Positions 53,850 to 62,631 of a stretch of 64,000 nt of DNA are shown piece by piece. The stretch spans positions 310,001-374,000 of the forward strand of contig NZ_CANMVL010000002.1 of the NCBI RefSeq assembly GCF_947501415.1. Reading direction: 5' to 3'. How positions within the stretch are numbered: position 1 is the first letter of the stretch; every line of letters starts with the position of its first letter. The position numbers and the translations under genes are program-made. Origin of the DNA: an uncultured Halomonas sp. (GTDB taxonomy: Bacteria > Pseudomonadota > Gammaproteobacteria > Pseudomonadales > Halomonadaceae). The notes under the pieces are model-generated. The model saw nothing but the letters and a program-made list of their open reading frames with translations, was not told where the DNA came from and did not search any database.

Positions 53850-54780
53850 AATCATTCCTCTATTGTTATTGCTGCTGAATAACCTGAATTATATTTATGC
53901 TCTTATAAAGGGCGATTTCTTTTACCCCTGAAATCAGAGGCGGTATAATCAGCCCTACATTCTGCATTCCTGAACTGAGCGTGGCTTCCTGGAACTGGCA
54001 CTATCATATTAAATCAAACGCCATAACCGGCATGAAAACGTAACATTTATATCAATATAGATATTATTTAAAAAATAATATCTCTTTATTGGCTATTCCA
54101 CTCCAACGATTCCCGGTACCCACACACCTTAGGCAGAAAGCCATGGGAAGCGTTTGTCTCAGGGTGCACTGTTGATTGGCATGGCGTGCACTACAACCCG
54201 TGCTTCAGGGCTTACCCACGGCGCCAGGAGGAAACAAGACGTAAGGTGGTGATCTCTTGCCGCTGTAACTGCCGAATATTTCGATGGGGCTGTGTTAGCG
54301 GCCACAGCTCGCCTTCCGAAGACTCGCTGCAGGCTGCCCCAAGCACCAATCCGAAAATAGCTAGGTATATGGCTAGAAATGTACAGTCCCGGGCAGCCAT
54401 GGCCATGGGGAGAAATGCGACGTGCGTTTGTGACGCCTACGGCGCCAGCCGAGGCGTTATCAACGGATGCACCAACAGACTGGCACGCGAGCGCCTTCCC
54501 AGAGGAGCAAACAACCTGCAGAACACGAGGCCGCGACGCACAAAGAGGACAAGAAGCCGAATGGTAGTCGTGGAAACCGGTTTGGTTATCGGACACCTCC
54601 CCCAGGCTTGACTGGAAAAATATTCAGCAACACTGATCGCGAATGAGACGACGCTAATTGCTTGGCGGCTACTGCTGAGCTAGCCTTGGGAGATAGATTT
54701 CACTGCATTTTACATCAAAGGCAGTGATCTTTATCATTAATATACGATCTTTTTAATATATCAACACTAAGGGCCTCCCA
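53850..54780. other. AT-rich gene-poor stretch upstream of the hydantoinase-like operon
   Basis: The 930 bases hold no gene I can support. A TATAAT at 53893-53888 on the minus strand is a candidate -10 for the operon, without a clear -35. A perfect 10-bp AT-rich inverted repeat with an AAA loop, GATATTATTT/AAATAATATC, lies at 54060-54082. Opposite-strand open frames at 54159-54611 have no family resemblance; one minus-strand frame encodes a hydrophobic run (FLAIYLAIFGLVLGAA), possibly the relic of a membrane protein. Confidence 0.6.
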
Positions 54781-54939
54781 ATGGATCTGATACGCATACT
54801 TCTCGCCATCTTCCTTCCGCCTGTTGGTGTTTTTCTTCAGGTCGGCCTTGGAATGCACTTCTGGATCAACATCATTTTGACCATTTGTGGATACATCCCC
54901 GGCATCGTACACGCCGTATGGGTGATTGCTAAAAAATAA
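54781..54939 (+). CDS. Pmp3/YqaE-family small membrane protein
   Basis: This 52-residue protein is below many gene-finder size limits. MDLIRILLAIFLPPVGVFLQVGLGMHFWINIILTICGYIPGIVHAVWVIAKK contains two hydrophobic helices joined by a short loop, with the Pmp3 signature FLPPVGVFLQ and TICGYIPGIVHAVWV. The family is found from bacteria to plants and yeast (Pmp3, YqaE) and is linked to membrane potential and salt or stress tolerance. The ribosome binding site TAAGGGCC is weak. It sits alone in an AT-rich stretch, with a hairpin 113 bases after its stop. Confidence 0.85.
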   Translation: MDLIRILLAIFLPPVGVFLQVGLGMHFWINIILTICGYIPGIVHAVWVIAKK

Positions 54940-55253
54940 CCCTCGTATATAGGCATGTCGATTCTCGCCGTGGCACCTGCCAGGGTGGACAGGCTGCGAA
55001 ACAGCAGCACAGAGACCGTCCCACCCAGTACGCGAGATGATGTGTCGAAGCAGGCGCCCCAATGGGGGGCGCCTCATGCAAGTCCGATATAACTTCAACG
55101 GGAAGCTTACTGCCTGCCTGAGGCAGGACAACGGCGAGTGCCGGTCACGCCTTTGTCACAGGAGGCGTCACCAGCAGTCTCCAGAGCTGGTGAGCCTTCA
55201 CATGCAGCCGCCTGAGATCATAGAGCGCCTGATGCGAGGTGCGAAGGCGGATA
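54940..55253. other. Intergenic region after the Pmp3-like gene
   Basis: No gene was found here. It contains the hairpin at 55052-55074 and a short palindromic CCTGCCTGAGGCAGG at about 55114-55128. Composition returns from AT-rich to GC-rich across it. Confidence 0.5.
55052..55074 (+). terminator. Candidate terminator after the Pmp3-like gene
   Basis: AGGCGCCCC (55052-55060) and GGGGCGCCT (55066-55074) form a 9-bp stem with a five-base loop. No T run follows, so assignment is moderate. Confidence 0.55.
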
Positions 55254-55892
55254 TCAGCGACGCTGCAGCAACACCACATCGGCGGCGGGAAACTCGACGT
55301 TCAGTTCGAGCTCGTCGGCCAGCCAGCGAAAGGTGGCCTCGCTGAAGAAACTCACATGGGTGGGGTCGAGGATATAGTGCCAGCACGTGAAGGCGGCATG
55401 GTCGGTGACCCGCTTGGTCATCAGCCCGAGCCAGCCACCGGGCCGTAACCGGTCCACCAGCCGCGCAAGCTCTTTGCCGGGTGAGAATAGATGCTCGGCC
55501 ACCTCGGTGGCGGTAATGAAATCGTAGTTTCGCTCGAGCACCGACGGGTCGTGCGCATAGAAGGGGTCATAGATCGCCATGGGATACCCGGCCTCCTCGA
55601 ACATCACCGATAGCGTCGGTCCGGGGCCGGCACCGAAGTCGAGCCCACGAGCTCCCGGTTCGAGCCTGGCATGCAGGGGCTCGAACAGCCGCCCCAGGAA
55701 GCGCCGATAACCGGGGTCATCCGGCGAATTCTGGTGCTGGTCGTATACTGCCCTCTCCTCCTCGGGGGCAAGCCGAAAGGCCGGTGGCACGAAGACCAGC
55801 GTGCAGCGCTCACAGCGGTGGTAGTCGCGCCGCGCATCACGGTGATAGAAGGCGGTATCTGCGGATGCGCATAGCGGGCAGGTCGGCATCAT
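55254..55892 (-). CDS. Class I SAM-dependent methyltransferase with zinc ribbon
   Basis: The start is either ATG at 55892 or the next at 55889, following GAGG at five or eight bases. The 212 residues begin with a four-Cys ribbon (CPLCASADTAFYHRDARRDYHRCERC), followed by the SAM-binding motif GLDFGAGPGPT, YDPFY, and TEVAEHLFSPGKELARLVDRLRPGGWLGLMTK. The arrangement is typical of the generic 'class I SAM methyltransferase' family. It ends in a short segment rich in hydrophobic residues. Divergent from the VOC gene over about 45 bases. Substrate unknown. Confidence 0.88.
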   Translation of the reverse strand: MMPTCPLCASADTAFYHRDARRDYHRCERCTLVFVPPAFRLAPEEERAVYDQHQNSPDDPGYRRFLGRLFEPLHARLEPGARGLDFGAGPGPTLSVMFEEAGYPMAIYDPFYAHDPSVLERNYDFITATEVAEHLFSPGKELARLVDRLRPGGWLGLMTKRVTDHAAFTCWHYILDPTHVSFFSEATFRWLADELELNVEFPAADVVLLQRR

Positions 55893-55935
55893 CGTATCCT
55901 CTGGGGCAACCCCCCTATTCTCCAAGGAGAGACGA

Positions 55936-56343
55936 ATGCTGTCAGGTCTGGACCATCTGGTCATCACCGTGACCGATATTTCCCGTGCGGTCGACTTCTA
56001 CTCCCGGGTGCTGGGGCTGGAGGTGCGCTACCGCGATCGCGAACGCGTCGACCTGATCCTCGGCGACATGGCGCTGCGCCTGCACTGGACAGCCACCGAT
56101 ATCGAGCCCCGCGCCGGCACCCCCACGCCTGGCAGCCTGGATCTCTGCCTGCGCAGCCTGCTGCCGCTGGACGAGGTGGCCCGACACCTGCAGGCACTCG
56201 ACGTGGAGATCGAGCTGGGGCCGGTACAGCGTCAGGGCGCCACCGGTCAGATCGAGTCGCTCTACCTGCGCGACCCGGACGGCAACCTGCTGGAGATCAG
56301 CCGCCCACTGCGCAGCACTCCAGAAACCGACGACGCGCCCTGA
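55936..56343 (+). CDS. VOC family protein (ring-cleavage dioxygenase-like)
   Basis: The start at 55936 follows AAGGAG at seven bases. The 135 residues show SGLDHLVITVTDISRAVDFYSRVLGLEVRYRDRERVDLILGDMALRLH with a candidate ligand His and IESLYLRDPDGNLLEISRPL with the Glu ligand. This looks like a small one-domain dioxygenase/glyoxalase family protein (VOC subfamily near bleomycin-resistance proteins). The reaction is not decided. It is followed by the small membrane-protein gene on the same strand. Confidence 0.9.
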   Translation: MLSGLDHLVITVTDISRAVDFYSRVLGLEVRYRDRERVDLILGDMALRLHWTATDIEPRAGTPTPGSLDLCLRSLLPLDEVARHLQALDVEIELGPVQRQGATGQIESLYLRDPDGNLLEISRPLRSTPETDDAP

Positions 56344-56425
56344 TCCCCCGACGGTGGCATTGCGGCCCTCGCCGGGTATCATGTCGACATCAATTTCCAT
56401 AAAGAACCAGGACGTTAGCCCCGCC

Positions 56426-56818
56426 ATGAGCGACAACCTGCAGCGTGAAAACCCGCACAGCGAGAACATCGTCATCGAGAGTCCCGAGCCGGTCGACACG
56501 ACGCTCCCCATGGTCATCTATGCCCTCTATCTGGCGAGCATCATCACCGGCGGCCTGACCGCCCTGGTCGGTGTGGTCATTGCCTATGTCTATCGCGGCA
56601 AGGGCCCCGAGTGGCTCGAGCGTCACTACCGCTACCAGATCCGCACCTTCTGGATCGGCCTGCTCTACTTCTGCCTGTCTGGCGTACTGATGTTCGTGCT
56701 GATCGGCTTTGTCCTCTGGCTGGTGGCCGTGGTGTGGCTGGTGATTCGCTGCGTCAAGGGCTTCAAGGGACTCCAGGAGAAGCGCTCTCCCGACAATGTG
56801 GACACCTGGCTGGTGTAA
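56426..56818 (+). CDS. DUF4870-like small membrane protein
   Basis: The start at 56426 is chosen over one at 56381 on position and composition; neither has an ideal ribosome binding site. The 130 residues comprise an acidic N-terminus and three helices (LPMVIYALYLASIITGGLTALVGVVIAYVYR, then a loop with GPEWLERHYRYQIRTFWIGLLYFCLSGVLMFVLIGFVLWLVAVVWLVIRCVKGFKGL). GLTALVGVVIAYV and HYRYQIRTFW are the DUF4870 hallmarks. Function unknown. It ends three bases before the acyltransferase gene, suggesting co-transcription. Confidence 0.85.
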   Translation: MSDNLQRENPHSENIVIESPEPVDTTLPMVIYALYLASIITGGLTALVGVVIAYVYRGKGPEWLERHYRYQIRTFWIGLLYFCLSGVLMFVLIGFVLWLVAVVWLVIRCVKGFKGLQEKRSPDNVDTWLV

Positions 56819-56821
56819 CCC

Positions 56822-57763
56822 ATGGCCAAGGCTCCTTCTCGTACAAGCACTCTTGTCAGCACTCTCCAGGCCCGCGCTATCGAGAGACTGTGGCGAACGC
56901 TCGCTGGCCGGCGCCTGACCACGCTATGGCGGCTCACGCGCCTGGTCGGCCCGCTGGTGCATCGCTTCAGCCGCCGCGAGCGTGACGTCACCGAGGCGAA
57001 CTTGGCCCACGTCTATCCTCAGAGCAGCCCCGCCGAACGGCGCCGCCTCGCCCGCGAGAGCCTGATCCACTCCTCCGCGACCATGCTTGAGATCGGCTTC
57101 GCCTGGATGGGCAAGCCAGAGTGTATCGAGACGTCTCTGCTGGCCGTTCACGGTCGTGAGCTGCTCGACGAGGCGCGTGCCGAGGGGCGCGGAGTCATCG
57201 TGCTGGCCCCTCACTTCGGCAACTGGGAGGTGCTCAACTTCTGGCTCTCCAGCCACTTCCCCTTCACCGCCATGTACGAGCCGCCCAAGCTCGGCGAGCT
57301 CGACGCCGTGACCCGGGCCGGCCGTGAGCGCATGGGGGCAAGCCTGGTGCCAACCAACCCGCGTGGCGTGGCGGCTCTGCTCAAGGCACTGAAGCGCAGC
57401 GAGGCGATCGGCATCCTTCCTGACCAGGAACCGAGCTGGGGCAGCGGCGTCTTCGCCCCCTTCTTCGATCGGCTGGCCTATACCGCCACCCTCCTCCCCA
57501 AGCTCGTCGCCCGCACCGAGGCCCGAGTGGTTACCGGTGTGGCACGCCGTATCCCCGGCCAAGGCTTCGAGATTCACTTCCTGGCGGCAGATGAGCGCGT
57601 CTACTCACCCGACGAGGTCGAGTCCGCCACCGGGGTCAATGCCTGCGTCGAAGCCGCCATCGCCCTGGATCCGGCCCAGTATCAGTGGGAGTACAAGCGC
57701 TACCGCAAGGTGATCCAGGAGCAGGAGGGGCACCCTCACCATCGCGAGTTTCGAATCTACTGA
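56822..57763 (+). CDS. Lipid A biosynthesis acyltransferase (LpxL/HtrB family)
   Basis: The 313 residues match the lysophospholipid acyltransferase superfamily branch that adds secondary acyl chains to lipid A. The catalytic motif HX4E is APHFGNWEVLNFW, and VTEANLAHVYPQSSPAERRRLARESLIHSSATMLEIGFAW is typical of LpxL/LpxM. GILPDQEPSWGSGVFAPFFDRLAYT is the conserved DQ...GVFxPFFG region. It transfers a fatty acid from acyl carrier protein at the inner leaflet of the cytoplasmic membrane. Whether it is the LpxL or LpxM role cannot be decided. Confidence 0.93.
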   Translation: MAKAPSRTSTLVSTLQARAIERLWRTLAGRRLTTLWRLTRLVGPLVHRFSRRERDVTEANLAHVYPQSSPAERRRLARESLIHSSATMLEIGFAWMGKPECIETSLLAVHGRELLDEARAEGRGVIVLAPHFGNWEVLNFWLSSHFPFTAMYEPPKLGELDAVTRAGRERMGASLVPTNPRGVAALLKALKRSEAIGILPDQEPSWGSGVFAPFFDRLAYTATLLPKLVARTEARVVTGVARRIPGQGFEIHFLAADERVYSPDEVESATGVNACVEAAIALDPAQYQWEYKRYRKVIQEQEGHPHHREFRIY

Positions 57764-57801
57764 ACTGGCAACCCGCCCCCGTCCTGCTAGACTGGGCATT
57801 C

Positions 57802-57910
57802 GCTTGACGGGGTGCCGGTGGAACCGGCTGAGATCGCCATACGACAGTCACTGTCGCCACGGCGAGGCCCGTTGAACCTGATCCGGTTAGTACCGGCGTA
57901 GGAATCAAGC
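57802..57910 (+). ncRNA. TPP riboswitch (THI element) ahead of tenA
   Basis: The aptamer is recognisable from CGGGGTGCCGG, the CTGAGAT core, and AACCTGATCCGGTTAGTACCGGCG plus TAGGAATC. P1 closes with GCTTGA at 57802 and the matching TCAAGC at 57910. It is followed by an 80-base leader before tenA. TPP binding should lower tenA expression. A candidate switch exists: GGCGTAGG of the aptamer (57895-57902) is complementary to CCTACGCC (57945-57952), and CCTCC (57939-57943) can pair with the GGAGG ribosome binding site at 57984-57988. Confidence 0.93.
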
Positions 57911-57992
57911 GGTAGCCAGACCACCTTTCTGTCCCTACCCTCCGCCTACGCCCTACCTTACATGCCGGACTTTTATCCTGACTGGAGGCATG

Positions 57993-58661
57993 ATGGGCTA
58001 TCAATTCAGCGACCTTACGCAGGCCTGCCACGCTGACTGGCGTGCCTATATCGAGCACGACTTCGTGGCTCAGCTCGCCGCCGGCACCTTGCCGGAAGAG
58101 GCATTTCGCCACTACCTGAAGCAGGACTACCTGTTTCTGATCCATTTCGGGCGGGCCTATGCGCTGGCGACCTACAAGAGCCGCGACATCACCGAGTTGC
58201 GTCATAGCCTGGATGGCCTGAAGACCATCATCGATGTCGAGCTTGGTCTGCATATCGACTACTGCCGCGAATGGGGCATCTCGGAGGCCGATCTGGCCGG
58301 TCTGCCGGAAGCCCGGGCGACCATGGCCTATACCCGCTATGTGCTGGATACCGGCAACCGTGGCGATCTGCTCGATATGCATGTGGCCCTGGCCCCCTGC
58401 CTGGTCGGCTATGGGGTCATCTCCCAGTGGCAAGCCAAGCAGCCCTTTACCATTCGCGGTGAGGCCAATCCGTTCGAGAAGTGGCTGCAAATGTATGAAA
58501 GCGACGCCTTCCAGGCCGCGATGCGCCACGAGATCGCCTGGCTCGACGCCCGCCTGGCCGATGTCACGCCCGAGCGGTTCGAACAGCTGGCCACCATCTT
58601 CCGCGACGCCACGCGCCTGGAGATCGACTTCTGGCAGATGGGGCTGGATCAGAGCCTCTGA
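57993..58661 (+). CDS. tenA: Thiaminase II / aminopyrimidine aminohydrolase
   Basis: The start at 57993 is favoured because GGAGG lies four bases upstream; the ATG at 57990 is too close to it. The 222 residues match TenA: YLKQDYLFLIHFGRAYALATYKS, GLKTIIDVELGLHIDYCREWGI, and the active-site Cys in MHVALAPCLVGYGVI (about residue 136), with a C-terminal Glu in TRLEIDFWQMGL. It hydrolyses 4-amino-5-aminomethyl-2-methylpyrimidine to HMP during thiamin salvage, or thiamin itself. The TPP riboswitch lies 82 bases upstream. Confidence 0.95.
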   Translation: MGYQFSDLTQACHADWRAYIEHDFVAQLAAGTLPEEAFRHYLKQDYLFLIHFGRAYALATYKSRDITELRHSLDGLKTIIDVELGLHIDYCREWGISEADLAGLPEARATMAYTRYVLDTGNRGDLLDMHVALAPCLVGYGVISQWQAKQPFTIRGEANPFEKWLQMYESDAFQAAMRHEIAWLDARLADVTPERFEQLATIFRDATRLEIDFWQMGLDQSL

Positions 58662-58731
58662 ACGCTACCCAGAGGCTATACCTGTACTTCTCGAGACCTC
58701 TCGAGGCGATCTCCCTGCCCCTGAACGCGGC

Positions 58732-58761
58732 ACGCCCCCGCTGCCTGCGCAGCGGGGGCGT
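58732..58761. terminator. Bidirectional hairpin between tenA and the outer-membrane protein gene
   Basis: ACGCCCCCGCTGC (58732-58744) and its exact complement (58749-58761) form a 13-bp stem with a CTGC loop. It lies between convergent genes, 71 bases past tenA and 28 bases past the next gene's stop. Confidence 0.8.
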
Positions 58762-58788
58762 ACCATACAGCCGTTAGATCAGCGAGTA

Positions 58789-59289
58789 TCAGAAACGGTA
58801 GCGAACACCCACGCTGGCCGCATCGAAGGTGTACTGATCCTCGTCGAGGTAGCGCATGTAGTCGGCACCCAGTGCCACATTGGGCGCCACATCGAACTCG
58901 GCACCGGCGCCGTAGGAGAAGCCGGACTCGCTATCGATATCTCCATCCACCTCGGTCATGCCGGCCAGGCCATAGAGACGAAACTCCTGGGAAACCGGCA
59001 GGATGCCCTTGGCGTAGAGCCCCACCAAGGAGTCCAGCTCGACCGGACCATCGGAGCCGCCACCCCCCAGGTGACCCTCCACGGCGAAGAAGTCGTTGAA
59101 CTTCAGCCCGCCGTTGACCCGCAGACCGACGCTATCACGGCTGCTAGCCGGGCCATCCGGATTCAGTTCCCAGAACATGGCGTCACCGCCCACATAGCCC
59201 TGGGGATAGGGAGGCTGCTGGGCCTGAGCGGCAGTAGCACCGGCGGCAAGCAGCGCGGAAGTCACAGCGGCAATGGTAAGGGTCTTCAT
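58789..59289 (-). CDS. Outer-membrane beta-barrel protein, OmpA/YfaZ-like
   Basis: The 166 residues start with a signal peptide (cleavage near AAQA) and comprise an eight-stranded small barrel with alternating hydrophobic residues (VGLRVNGGLKFNDFFAVEGHLGGGG; LVGLYAKGILPVSQEFRLYGLAGM; AGAEFDVAPNVALGADYMRYL). It ends VRYRF, with the terminal Phe that marks outer-membrane insertion. Members of this group are small OmpX/OmpA-type barrels of unknown role. GGAG lies eight bases before the ATG. It is separate from tenA, with a bidirectional terminator between. Confidence 0.9.
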   Translation of the reverse strand: MKTLTIAAVTSALLAAGATAAQAQQPPYPQGYVGGDAMFWELNPDGPASSRDSVGLRVNGGLKFNDFFAVEGHLGGGGSDGPVELDSLVGLYAKGILPVSQEFRLYGLAGMTEVDGDIDSESGFSYGAGAEFDVAPNVALGADYMRYLDEDQYTFDAASVGVRYRF

Positions 59290-59494
59290 AACGCACTCCT
59301 CATTAAAGAACAGTGTTTCCTAACACCCTCAAGTGTGGCCCCTCTACGACGAAGTATCAAGGGACAAATGTGCAACGTTGCGCTACACAGATGTCGGCGA
59401 GTTGCGACATACCACCCCCCCCATGCCTGGCTATACTCATTTATCACGCAGGCATCACACAGGCAGGGCTTACTCATCGGGAAAGGACACAGGG

Positions 59495-60361
59495 ATGCGT
59501 TACTGGTTGATCGCCAACACCCGTGCCGGAAGCGGCTCCCGCGGCGCAGACTTCTGGAAGCCGCGCCTCGAGCAGGCCGGCATCACGCCACACGAAATAC
59601 GTGACCTGGCCGATGATGACTGGGAGACGGCGCTCGAGGCCGAGGACACCGTGCTGGTCGCCGGCGGCGACGGCTCCGTCAACCGGGCCGCCAGGGTATG
59701 CCTGGACCGGGGCGCCACCCTCGGCGTACTGCCATCCGGCACCGCCAATGACTTCTCGCGCAACCTCCACCTTCCGGAAGACCCCGACGCCCTGTGCAGG
59801 ATGATCGCCAAGGGACGAGTGGAGCGGCTCAATGCCGGCTGGCTCGACGACCAGCTGTTCCTTAATGTGGTGCATATCGGCCTGGGCACCCTGCCAACGA
59901 CCCAGGCCTCGACACGCCTCAAGCGCTGGCTGGGTCGCTTCAGCTATGCGGCCATGCTGCCCCAGCTGCGCCGCCTGGGCCTGACGCGTGGTTTCAAGGC
60001 CACCATCCACACCGATGACGAACGAATCGAGGGGCGCTGGCTATCGCTGGCCATCGCCTCGGGGAGCTTCTTCGGCGGCGGCACTCAAGTCCCCGGTGCC
60101 TCGCCCCGGAGTGGGCGACTGACCCTAATTGTCGTGCGCCCTCGCCCCTGGTGGGAGCTGCTGTGGACCTTCCTGATCACCCGCTACAAGGGAGCGACCC
60201 CCAGCGATAACGACAGCGTCGAGCAGTACGCCACTACCGCCTGTCGCATCCGGATGGAGCATGAGCATCGAGTCACGGCCGACGGCGAATTTATCGGCAA
60301 GTTCGCTGAACTGCAGTCGCACATCGACAAGGATGCCCTGCCGGTGATTACCGGCAAGTGA
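59495..60361 (+). CDS. Diacylglycerol kinase-like lipid kinase (YegS/DagK family)
   Basis: The start at 59495 follows AAAGGA at a normal distance; the longer open frame upstream is not conserved. The 288 residues have the nucleotide-binding segments VLVAGGDGSVNRAARVCLDRGATLGVLPSGTANDFSRNLHLPED, where GGDGSVN and LPSGTANDFSR are the signature of the family. The second domain ends with HRVTADGEF, the catalytic region. Such enzymes phosphorylate diacylglycerol, phosphatidylglycerol or related lipids. Confidence 0.92.
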   Translation: MRYWLIANTRAGSGSRGADFWKPRLEQAGITPHEIRDLADDDWETALEAEDTVLVAGGDGSVNRAARVCLDRGATLGVLPSGTANDFSRNLHLPEDPDALCRMIAKGRVERLNAGWLDDQLFLNVVHIGLGTLPTTQASTRLKRWLGRFSYAAMLPQLRRLGLTRGFKATIHTDDERIEGRWLSLAIASGSFFGGGTQVPGASPRSGRLTLIVVRPRPWWELLWTFLITRYKGATPSDNDSVEQYATTACRIRMEHEHRVTADGEFIGKFAELQSHIDKDALPVITGK

Positions 60362-60387
60362 TGGGCGCCTCCTGATTCTGCCTCTTG

Positions 60388-61296
60388 CTACTGCTTCGAA
60401 AGACTTAGTATCACGATGCCTGCCAGCACCATGCCGCCGCCCAGCAGCTGTCCGGACGTCAGCGTCTGGCCAAGTACCAGGTAGCCGAGCACCAGTGCCG
60501 CCACCGGTTCCATGTTCATGGCCGGGGCGTTCCGCGCCATGTCCAGGCGCGGCACGCTGATAAACAGAATGGAGAAGGCCACGCCGTAGAACAGTGCCAG
60601 CGCGGCCAGGCCCCAGGCTCCCGCAGCGCTTTGGGGAAGGTCCATGCCGCCCGGCACCATGCCGGCGGCGCCTGCCGCCAGCATGGTGACCAGTACCGTG
60701 AGCATGGTCAGCAGGCTGCGCAGGGTACTCCCCACGGCGGCCAGACGATGCTCGGTGATCCAGATGGCCACGGCGAACACCAGCGCGGCGGTCAACCCAA
60801 GGCCGACGCCAAGCAGCCAGTCGGGCCCCATGGCCGCCGGGTCGGCGAACCAGGTCGGCACGTCCAGCACCACGACCAGGCCGGCGAGAATCACCCCCAT
60901 GACCAGCGCCGCACGCAGCGTCGGTCGCGGCCCACCCAGCGCCCAGTTGAGCAGCGCCAGCTGGATCGGCGCGGTATTCATCAGCAGCAGCGCCACCACC
61001 ACCGGAATCCGAGCCACCGCCGAATAGAGCGAGAGACTCTGCACCACGATCAACAGTCCCACCAACAGTTGCCAACCAGCGGTACCCGCCGGCAGGCGCA
61101 GCGACTTGCGCTGCAGCATCACCAGGCTACCCAACACCACCACGGCCACACAGGAGCGCACCAGTATCGCCAGCAGCAGTCCGGTACCCTCATCGAAGGC
61201 GACCCGGGCGGCGACATGGTTGGTGGCAAACAGCGTGGCCACACTGCACAGCAGCATGATGGCCAGCGGACGAGGCAGTGCGGCGGCTTTCGACAT
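60388..61296 (-). CDS. EamA/DMT-family transporter
   Basis: The start at 61296 has AAGGA eight bases upstream; earlier ATGs are less protein-like. The 302 residues have ten predicted helices in two EamA repeats (VVVLGSLVMLQRKSLRLPAGTAG; LYSAVARIPVVVALLLMNTAPIQLALLNWALGGPRPTLRAALVMGVILAGLVVVL, and GYLVLGQTLTSGQLLGGGMVLAGIVIL). It is a drug/metabolite exporter of unknown cargo. It is convergent with the lipid kinase gene and divergent from ackA. Confidence 0.9.
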   Translation of the reverse strand: MSKAAALPRPLAIMLLCSVATLFATNHVAARVAFDEGTGLLLAILVRSCVAVVVLGSLVMLQRKSLRLPAGTAGWQLLVGLLIVVQSLSLYSAVARIPVVVALLLMNTAPIQLALLNWALGGPRPTLRAALVMGVILAGLVVVLDVPTWFADPAAMGPDWLLGVGLGLTAALVFAVAIWITEHRLAAVGSTLRSLLTMLTVLVTMLAAGAAGMVPGGMDLPQSAAGAWGLAALALFYGVAFSILFISVPRLDMARNAPAMNMEPVAALVLGYLVLGQTLTSGQLLGGGMVLAGIVILSLSKQ

Positions 61297-61446
61297 GGGG
61301 CTTCCTTGCGTGAGCGGTATTGCGAGCGTAAACGGGATGGCAATCGATGCTTCGAACCGAAGCATGACGCGCATCAAGTGACGGGTACGACTGAAATTGA
61401 AGCCCCATGGTAGCCTAACGTCTTGTTCTTTCCACGAGGCTCATCG

Positions 61447-62631
61447 ATGCGTGACCCGATCCTGGTGATCAACTGCGGCTCCTCCTCCATCAAGTATGCT
61501 GTAGTCTCCGACGCCCCCAGCCAGCCACGCCAGTCGGGCCTGGCCGAACGCCTGGGCGACGGCGACGCACGCCTCAAGGGCATGGATGCCGACGGCCACG
61601 AGTTCTCCCGGCCACTACACGGCGCCGACCATACCGAAGCCATGGCGGCGATTCTCGACGCATTGAGCGGTCCGGCACCGGCCGCGGTGGGTCACCGCAT
61701 CGTGCATGGTGGCGAGCGGTTCACCGCCGCCACCCGCATCGACCCCGCCGTGCTGCGCGCCATCGAGAGCACCGGCGCCCTGGCACCACTGCACAACCCC
61801 GCCAACCTGGTGGGGGTACGCGCCACTCTCGAGCTGTTTCCCGAGTTGCCCCAGGTCGCGGTCTTCGATACGGCCTTTCATCAGAGCCTGCCGCCACGCG
61901 CTTACCGCTATGCCCTGCCCCAGCATCTCTACGCCCGCCACGGGATTCGTCGCTACGGCTTCCACGGCAGCAGCCATGCCTATGTCAGCGAGCGCGTCGA
62001 TCATCTTTCCAGCCGCCCCCATGGCGGCTGGCTGACCGCCCACCTGGGCAACGGCTGCTCGACCTGCGCGGTATGGCAGGGCCGGAGCGTGGATACCAGC
62101 ATGGGGCTGACGCCGCTGGAGGGCCTGGTGATGGGTACCCGTAGCGGCGATGTCGACCCCGGCCTGCATGCCCACCTGAGCCGACAGCTTGGCTGGTCGC
62201 TGGAGCGCATCGACACCCTGCTCAACCGGGAGAGTGGCCTGCTGGGCCTCTCCGGGCTCTCCAACGACATGCGTCGCCTGGAACAGGCCGCCGCCGAGCA
62301 CCATCGCGGCGCCGAGCTCGCCATCGAGGTGTTCTGCTATCGCATCGCCAAGTCCCTGGCCGCCCTCTCCTGCGCCCTGCCCCGGCTCGACGGCATCGTC
62401 TTCACCGGCGGCATCGGCGAGAACGCCAGTGCGGTACGCGCTCGAGTGGTGGAGGCCCTGCCCCACTTCGGGCTGCGCCTCTCGGCAGCCGCCAACGCCG
62501 CCACCGTGGGCGGCCAGGAGGGGCGCATCGATGCCGATGACAGCGGCCCCGAGCTGTGGGTGATACCCACCGATGAAGAGGGCCAGATCGCCTTCGAGAC
62601 CCATCAACTCCTCAGCGAGGCCTCCGCATGA
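61447..62631 (+). CDS. ackA: Acetate kinase
   Basis: The start at 61447 follows ATCG after CGAGG; an ATG eight codons earlier is less likely. The 394 residues show the ASKHA motifs of acetate kinase: [74 protein letters not shown] and [42 protein letters not shown]. It converts acetyl phosphate and ADP to acetate and ATP. It overlaps pta by four bases, as ATGA. Confidence 0.96.
   Translation: MRDPILVINCGSSSIKYAVVSDAPSQPRQSGLAERLGDGDARLKGMDADGHEFSRPLHGADHTEAMAAILDALSGPAPAAVGHRIVHGGERFTAATRIDPAVLRAIESTGALAPLHNPANLVGVRATLELFPELPQVAVFDTAFHQSLPPRAYRYALPQHLYARHGIRRYGFHGSSHAYVSERVDHLSSRPHGGWLTAHLGNGCSTCAVWQGRSVDTSMGLTPLEGLVMGTRSGDVDPGLHAHLSRQLGWSLERIDTLLNRESGLLGLSGLSNDMRRLEQAAAEHHRGAELAIEVFCYRIAKSLAALSCALPRLDGIVFTGGIGENASAVRARVVEALPHFGLRLSAAANAATVGGQEGRIDADDSGPELWVIPTDEEGQIAFETHQLLSEASA

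Noticed and set aside
53850..54780. Opposite-strand open frames at 54159-54611 as a gene
   Set aside because: Both strands open together, no start signals or family matches are seen, and the hydrophobic run is too short; most likely noise or a relic.
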